DNA from: Oscillospiraceae bacterium
GTDB taxonomy: Bacteria; Bacillota; Clostridia; Oscillospirales; Oscillospiraceae
Direction: 5' to 3'
DNA length: 8,906 nt
Assembly: GCA_028708585.1 (NCBI GenBank)
Contig: JAQVYO010000060.1
Span: forward strand, 1-8,906
Both the position numbers and the translations under genes were made by a program. The notes below the pieces were generated by a model that was given only the letters and a program-made list of their open reading frames with translations, was not told where the DNA came from and searched no databases. Of the stretch, positions 5,479-8,906 are shown piece by piece (the first letter of the stretch is position 1; each line of letters opens with the position of its first letter).

Positions 5479-5507
5479 AATATATGCTTTTGCTTTCTGT
5501 TTGTCAA
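5479..5507 (-). promoter_or_regulatory. Sigma-A promoter of the cadC-cadA operon
   Basis: Read on the minus strand, a perfect -35 TTGACA (5502-5507) is followed after exactly 17 bp by TATATT (5479-5484). The predicted start, near 5472, falls at the edge of the operator. The leader is about 50 nt and ends at the repressor ATG at 5422. Confidence 0.88.
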
Positions 5508-5580
5508 TAAAATTTTTTAAATGGATAAACCGGTATCCGCAGGTGCTGAAGCAGATCATAAGTTTCCATTTTGGTTGCGT

Positions 5581-5614
5581 AAAAAGGCGAGGAAGAACGT
5601 TTGTCTTCCTCGCC
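5581..5614 (-). terminator. Intrinsic terminator after glmS
   Basis: On the minus strand, GGCGAGGAAGA and TCTTCCTCGCC form a perfect 11-bp GC-rich stem (arms 5604-5614 and 5586-5596) with a 7-nt loop, followed at once by TTTTT (5581-5585). It begins 19 nt past the glmS stop codon. It also insulates the cad promoter downstream from glmS transcription. Confidence 0.93.
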
Positions 5615-5633
5615 TGGCAAACAGGGAAACGGA

Positions 5634-7484
5634 TTATTCCACCGTAACCGATTTGGCAAGATTTCTGGGTTTATCGATGTCACAGCCACGCAAAAGGGCC
5701 ACATAATAAGAAAAAAGCTGAAGCGGCACCACCGCAAGGCTGGGCAGTAAAATTTCATGGGCATCCGGTATGGAAATAATATGGTCTACCGGACGAATGT
5801 TCGCAGTTTCCTTTTCCAGCTGGACCCTTCGGCTGTCCGTTGTGAGGGCCAGAACGGAGGCCCCCCGGGTTTTGACTTCTACCACGTTGCTCATCAGCTT
5901 ATCAAACAGCGTACCGTATGTTGCCAAAGCCACCACCAATGTCCCGTTCTCAATGAGAGAAATGGTTCCGTGTTTCAATTCTCCGGCGGCATAAGCCTCG
6001 GAATGAACATAGGAGATTTCTTTCAGTTTTAAAGATCCTTCCAACCCTATGGCATAGTCTAAATTTCTGCCAATGAAAAACACGGACTGGTTATTAAAAT
6101 ACAAGGACGCATAATACTGAATGTCTTCTTTTCGGGAAAGAATTTCCTCGATTTGTTCCGGAAGTTTCTGAAGGCCGCCCAGAATAGCGTCATATTCGGG
6201 CGCGGGCAATGTGCCCTTCAGATCGCCCAAATATAAGGTCAGAAGATCCATGACTGCCAGCTGGGCACTGTAAGCTTTTGTGGTTGCCACGGCAATTTCG
6301 GGACCCGCCCAGGTATAGATCACATCATCCGCTTCTTTGGCAATGGTGCTGCCTACTACGTTGACTACTGCCAATGTCCGGGCGCCAAGTCGTTTCGCTT
6401 CCCGCATAGCATCCCGTGTATCGGCTGTTTCTCCGGATTGGCTAACGACCACAACCAACGTGTTTTCATCTACAAGCGGATTGCAATACCGGAATTCCGA
6501 TGCCAGCGCCACCTCCACAGGAAGACGTACCAGACGTTCTATCGTGTACTTTGCAACGATGCCCACATGATAAGAAGAACCGCATGCAACGATATAAAGG
6601 CGCTTTAAGTTTTGCACATAGTCGGCCGTTAGATTGACGCTGTCCAGAACCACTTTTCCATCTCGGATGCGGGGAGATACGGTGTCTCTGACGGCCTTGG
6701 GCTGCTCCATAATCTCCTTGAACATGAAATGTTCGTAGCCGCCTTTTTCAGCGGCGGAAATTTCCCAATCCACATGGCTGTGGGGCTTTTCAATCGGTTC
6801 CAAATCAACATTATAAATTGTGACCTGATCCTGCTTTAGAACGGCGATGTCTCCATCGGCCAAATAGCAGACATCACGGGTATGCTTTAAAATGGCGGTG
6901 ACGTCAGAAGCCAGAAAATTGCAGTCCTTTCCAAAGCCTAAAATCAAGGGGCTGTCTTTCCGGGCCGCAATCAACTGGTTGGGGCAGTCGCTGCATATGA
7001 TCCCAAATGCATAAGATCCCTCAATCCGCGCAAGAACCTTTGCTACGGAGGCCAGAATATCGCCTTCATAATAATATTCCAGCATCTGAGCTACAACTTC
7101 CGTGTCGGTTTCCGAAACAAAGGCAACGCCCTTTGAAATTAGAAATTGCTTGAGCTTTACGTAGTTTTCAATGATGCCGTTATGTACCACCGCAATTTTA
7201 CCTGAATGGCTCACATGAGGATGAGAATTGATATCAGAAGGCTGGCCATGCGTTGCCCATCTGGTATGTCCCAGGCCGACCGTCCCATGAACGGATTTCC
7301 CGCCGTCTACCAGGCGGGAGAGCACTTCTAACCTTCCCTTGGCTTTTACAACATTCAAGCCCTGGTCTTTTGAATATACGGCAACGCCGGCGGAATCATA
7401 CCCCCGGTATTCCAATTTTGATAGGCCGTCCAGCAAAATGGGAGCGGCCTCTTCCTCGCCAATATAGCCAATAATTCCGCACAT
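5634..7484 (-). CDS. glmS: Glutamine--fructose-6-phosphate aminotransferase (isomerizing)
   Basis: GlmS converts fructose-6-phosphate and glutamine to glucosamine-6-phosphate, the first committed step to UDP-GlcNAc and peptidoglycan. The 616-residue protein begins MCGIIGYIG, placing the catalytic Cys at the mature N-terminus. Class II glutaminase motifs follow: YRGYDSAG (27-34), HTRWATHG (73-80), HNGIIENY (101-108) and ETDTEV (125-130). Two sugar-phosphate isomerase (SIS) domains occupy about 290-425 and 455-605, with CGSSYHVG (301-308), SQSGETADT (348-356), LKLKEISYVHSEAYAAGELKHG (485-506) and the family C-terminus DKPRNLAKSVTVE. The length is normal. The start at 7484 is fixed by the required Cys2 and by GGAGG 5 nt upstream; a 12-residue longer frame from GTG 7520 would bury the catalytic Cys. 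It is 84 nt downstream of dapL on the same strand and probably shares its transcript. No glmS ribozyme fits in the leader. Confidence 0.97.
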   Translation of the reverse strand: MCGIIGYIGEEEAAPILLDGLSKLEYRGYDSAGVAVYSKDQGLNVVKAKGRLEVLSRLVDGGKSVHGTVGLGHTRWATHGQPSDINSHPHVSHSGKIAVVHNGIIENYVKLKQFLISKGVAFVSETDTEVVAQMLEYYYEGDILASVAKVLARIEGSYAFGIICSDCPNQLIAARKDSPLILGFGKDCNFLASDVTAILKHTRDVCYLADGDIAVLKQDQVTIYNVDLEPIEKPHSHVDWEISAAEKGGYEHFMFKEIMEQPKAVRDTVSPRIRDGKVVLDSVNLTADYVQNLKRLYIVACGSSYHVGIVAKYTIERLVRLPVEVALASEFRYCNPLVDENTLVVVVSQSGETADTRDAMREAKRLGARTLAVVNVVGSTIAKEADDVIYTWAGPEIAVATTKAYSAQLAVMDLLTLYLGDLKGTLPAPEYDAILGGLQKLPEQIEEILSRKEDIQYYASLYFNNQSVFFIGRNLDYAIGLEGSLKLKEISYVHSEAYAAGELKHGTISLIENGTLVVALATYGTLFDKLMSNVVEVKTRGASVLALTTDSRRVQLEKETANIRPVDHIISIPDAHEILLPSLAVVPLQLFSYYVALLRGCDIDKPRNLAKSVTVE

Positions 7485-7504
7485 AAGAACCTCCAAAATA
7501 TACA

Positions 7505-7539
7505 ACAGCATTGCCTTCACGTAAGTAATAGGATGCTGT
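7505..7539 (-). promoter_or_regulatory. Imperfect stem-loop in the glmS leader
   Basis: On the minus strand ACAGCAT (7533-7539) pairs with ATGCTGT (7505-7511), and an inner CCT/AGG pairing extends the stem after a 2-nt bulge. It sits 20-55 nt ahead of the glmS start, in the gap after dapL. It could be an RNA-processing or regulatory element, or chance. There is no U-run, so it is not a terminator. Confidence 0.4.
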
Positions 7540-7568
7540 GTTTCTCCTTTACAGTTTACGGAAAGACA

Positions 7569-8783
7569 TTAAAACGCTTTGCTAATACGTTCTACAGCCC
7601 GCTGCGCCGCAGATGTTTCCCCAAAGGCGGTGAGCCGGATATATCCCTCTCCGGAAGGACCAAAGCCAGCGCCCGGAGTGGTTACCACTCCGGCACGTTC
7701 CATAAGCAAATCAAAGAACTCCCAAGAGTTTATCCCATCCGGCGTTTCAAGCCAGATATAAGGGGCGTTGATGCCGCCCGATACGGAAAGGCCGGCTTTC
7801 TGAAGTCCCTCACGAATGATTTTTGCGTTGTTATGATAATAGGAGATGGTATCTTGTATCTGCGCCCCGCCTTCTTTAGAATAAACGGCGGCGGCGGCGC
7901 GCTGAACAATATAAGGAACGCCGTTGTATTTGGTGCTCTGCCGGCGGAACCACAGGTCGTGAAGGGATGCTCCGCCTCGCTTTAAATCTTTTGGGATTAT
8001 GGTATATGCGCAGCGCAATCCTGTAAAGCCGGCTGTTTTGGAAAAACTGCGAAACTCGATGGCACATTCCCTGGCGCCGGGAATTTCAAAAATACTTCTG
8101 GGAATATCCGGGTCGGTGATAAACGCTTCATAGGCGCTGTCATAAAGAATCAGGGAATCGTTTTTCTTTGCATATTCCACCCAGGCGGTTAGTTCTTTTT
8201 TTGTGGCGATGGCACCGGTGGGGTTGTTGGGGAAGCAAAGATAAATGATGTCTGCGCATTTGGGGGGGATCAAGGGAGTAAAGTTATTTTCCTTTAAGCA
8301 AGGCATATAAATCAGCTGGCCCCATTGGCCATTTTCATCCATATCCCCCGCGCGGCCCGCCATGACATTGGTGTCTACATAAACGGGATAAACCGGGTCG
8401 CATACAGCCACAACATTATCCGTGCCAAGAATATCGCCGATATTTCCGCAGTCGCTCTTGGCTCCGTCGCTGACAAAGATTTCATCCGCTTCAACGGGAA
8501 TATGCCGGGATTGATAGTCGTGTTCGCAAATCAAGTCTCTGAGGAACGCATATCCTTCATAAGGGCCGTAGCCCCGAAAGGTCTCCGCTTTGCCCATTTC
8601 GTCCACCGCGCTGTGCAGAGCGGAAACGACGGCGGGAGCCAGCGGTTTTGTCACATCACCGATTCCAAGGCGAATCAATTCCCGGTCTGGATGCTGGGCG
8701 GCGCTTACCTCCGCCCGGCGGGCCACCTCCGCAAACAGATAGCTTCCCTTTAACTTGAGATAATTTTCATTGATTTTGGTCAT
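7569..8783 (-). CDS. dapL: LL-diaminopimelate aminotransferase
   Basis: DapL is a PLP enzyme that converts tetrahydrodipicolinate plus glutamate directly to LL-diaminopimelate, bypassing the acylated DapD/DapC/DapE route. The 404-residue protein is a fold-type I class I/II aminotransferase. It shows RLGIGDVTKPL (38-48), FRGYGPYEGYAFLRD (69-83), SDGAKSDCGN (105-114), CFPNNPTG (183-190), YDSAYEAF (214-221), the Schiff-base lysine Lys249 in SFSKTAGFTGLR, and the substrate-carboxylate Arg383 in GYIRLTAFG. The SDGAKSD segment and N-terminal INENYLKLKGSYLF are typical of DapL rather than aspartate aminotransferases. The ATG at 8783 is chosen because AAGGAG lies about 9 nt upstream; the longer frame from 8801 would place that ribosome site inside the coding region. 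It overlaps the end of dapF by 17 nt, so the two are probably translationally coupled. Confidence 0.97.
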   Translation of the reverse strand: MTKINENYLKLKGSYLFAEVARRAEVSAAQHPDRELIRLGIGDVTKPLAPAVVSALHSAVDEMGKAETFRGYGPYEGYAFLRDLICEHDYQSRHIPVEADEIFVSDGAKSDCGNIGDILGTDNVVAVCDPVYPVYVDTNVMAGRAGDMDENGQWGQLIYMPCLKENNFTPLIPPKCADIIYLCFPNNPTGAIATKKELTAWVEYAKKNDSLILYDSAYEAFITDPDIPRSIFEIPGARECAIEFRSFSKTAGFTGLRCAYTIIPKDLKRGGASLHDLWFRRQSTKYNGVPYIVQRAAAAVYSKEGGAQIQDTISYYHNNAKIIREGLQKAGLSVSGGINAPYIWLETPDGINSWEFFDLLMERAGVVTTPGAGFGPSGEGYIRLTAFGETSAAQRAVERISKAF

Positions 8784-8906
8784 CTGGCAATTCTCCTTCA
8801 AATACAGTTTCCGCAGGTCCGGTCATCCAGACATGGCCATCCGTTTCGTCCCAGCGAATGCTTAACGCGCCGCCCGGCCAGCATACCCGGGCACTTTTGT
8901 TTATCA
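8767..8906 (-). CDS. dapF: Diaminopimelate epimerase, C-terminal fragment
   Basis: A minus-strand frame enters from the window edge and stops with TGA at 8767-8769. It encodes 46 complete codons with no start in view. The sequence reads INKSARVCWPGGALSIRWDE and then TDGHVWMTGPAETVFEGELP. The segments PGG-x-L-x-I-x-W and V-x-MTGPA-x-x-VFEGE are the conserved end of DapF, which interconverts LL- and meso-diaminopimelate. The last residues (DDQNQ) are encoded within the first codons of dapL, giving a 17-nt overlap. DapF directly follows DapL in the pathway, which supports both calls. The catalytic cysteines would lie outside the window. Confidence 0.93.
   Translation of the reverse strand, partial: INKSARVCWPGGALSIRWDETDGHVWMTGPAETVFEGELPDDQNQ

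Noticed and set aside
5521..5706. Plus-strand 61-residue frame between the cad promoter and glmS
   Set aside because: It runs across the glmS terminator hairpin and the antisense end of glmS, and has no ribosome site.
7485..7520. Longer GlmS start giving 12 extra N-terminal residues
   Set aside because: The catalytic Cys must be exposed at the mature N-terminus, and the GGAGG ribosome site serves the ATG at 7484.
8784..8801. Longer DapL start giving 6 extra residues
   Set aside because: The extra codons contain the AAGGAG ribosome site of the downstream ATG, which fits the family N-terminus better.

Overview
The window looks like a chromosomal segment from a member of the Clostridia (Firmicutes). 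The evidence is strong purine-rich Shine-Dalgarno sites, TTGACA-type promoters, a dapF-dapL lysine/cell-wall gene pair, a CadC/CadA-type metal efflux operon, and a small Cys-rich protein of a type common in Clostridia. No ribosomal RNA, tRNA, CRISPR array or transposase was seen.

Left region (1-940): the last 28 codons of a plus-strand gene (2-88; a RadA/Lon-like C-terminus is only a guess) are followed by two small minus-strand genes. One encodes a 56-residue Cys-rich protein from a TTG start (147-317). The other encodes a 43-residue membrane peptide (480-611). Positions 612-940 contain no ordinary gene but are rich in structure: a 39-bp palindrome, a good promoter whose spacer is made of a tandem 8-bp repeat, a possible 17-codon leader ORF, and an 11-4-11 inverted repeat just upstream of the recombinase gene.

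Middle (977-5507): a plus-strand Xer-type tyrosine recombinase with all catalytic residues and a long charged N-terminal extension converges on a minus-strand group. In transcription order that group is a CadC/SmtB-like ArsR repressor, a Zn/Cd/Pb P1B-ATPase with a His/Cys-rich tail, and an Amidase_6 protein. The repressor has a textbook promoter overlapped by a 12-2-12-type operator, so the cad pair is probably a self-regulated, metal-induced efflux operon. The amidase may be read through from it, but its function is not obviously linked.

Right region (5581-8906): a minus-strand cell-wall precursor cluster, dapF (3' end only), dapL and glmS, closed by a strong intrinsic terminator. DapL makes LL-diaminopimelate, DapF converts it to the meso form for peptidoglycan and lysine, and GlmS makes glucosamine-6-phosphate for UDP-GlcNAc, so the genes share a plausible purpose. 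dapF and dapL overlap by 17 nt.

The core genes are ordinary. The less expected material is in the 612-940 spacer, the overlooked small genes, and a 12-bp hairpin inside the start of the amidase gene.
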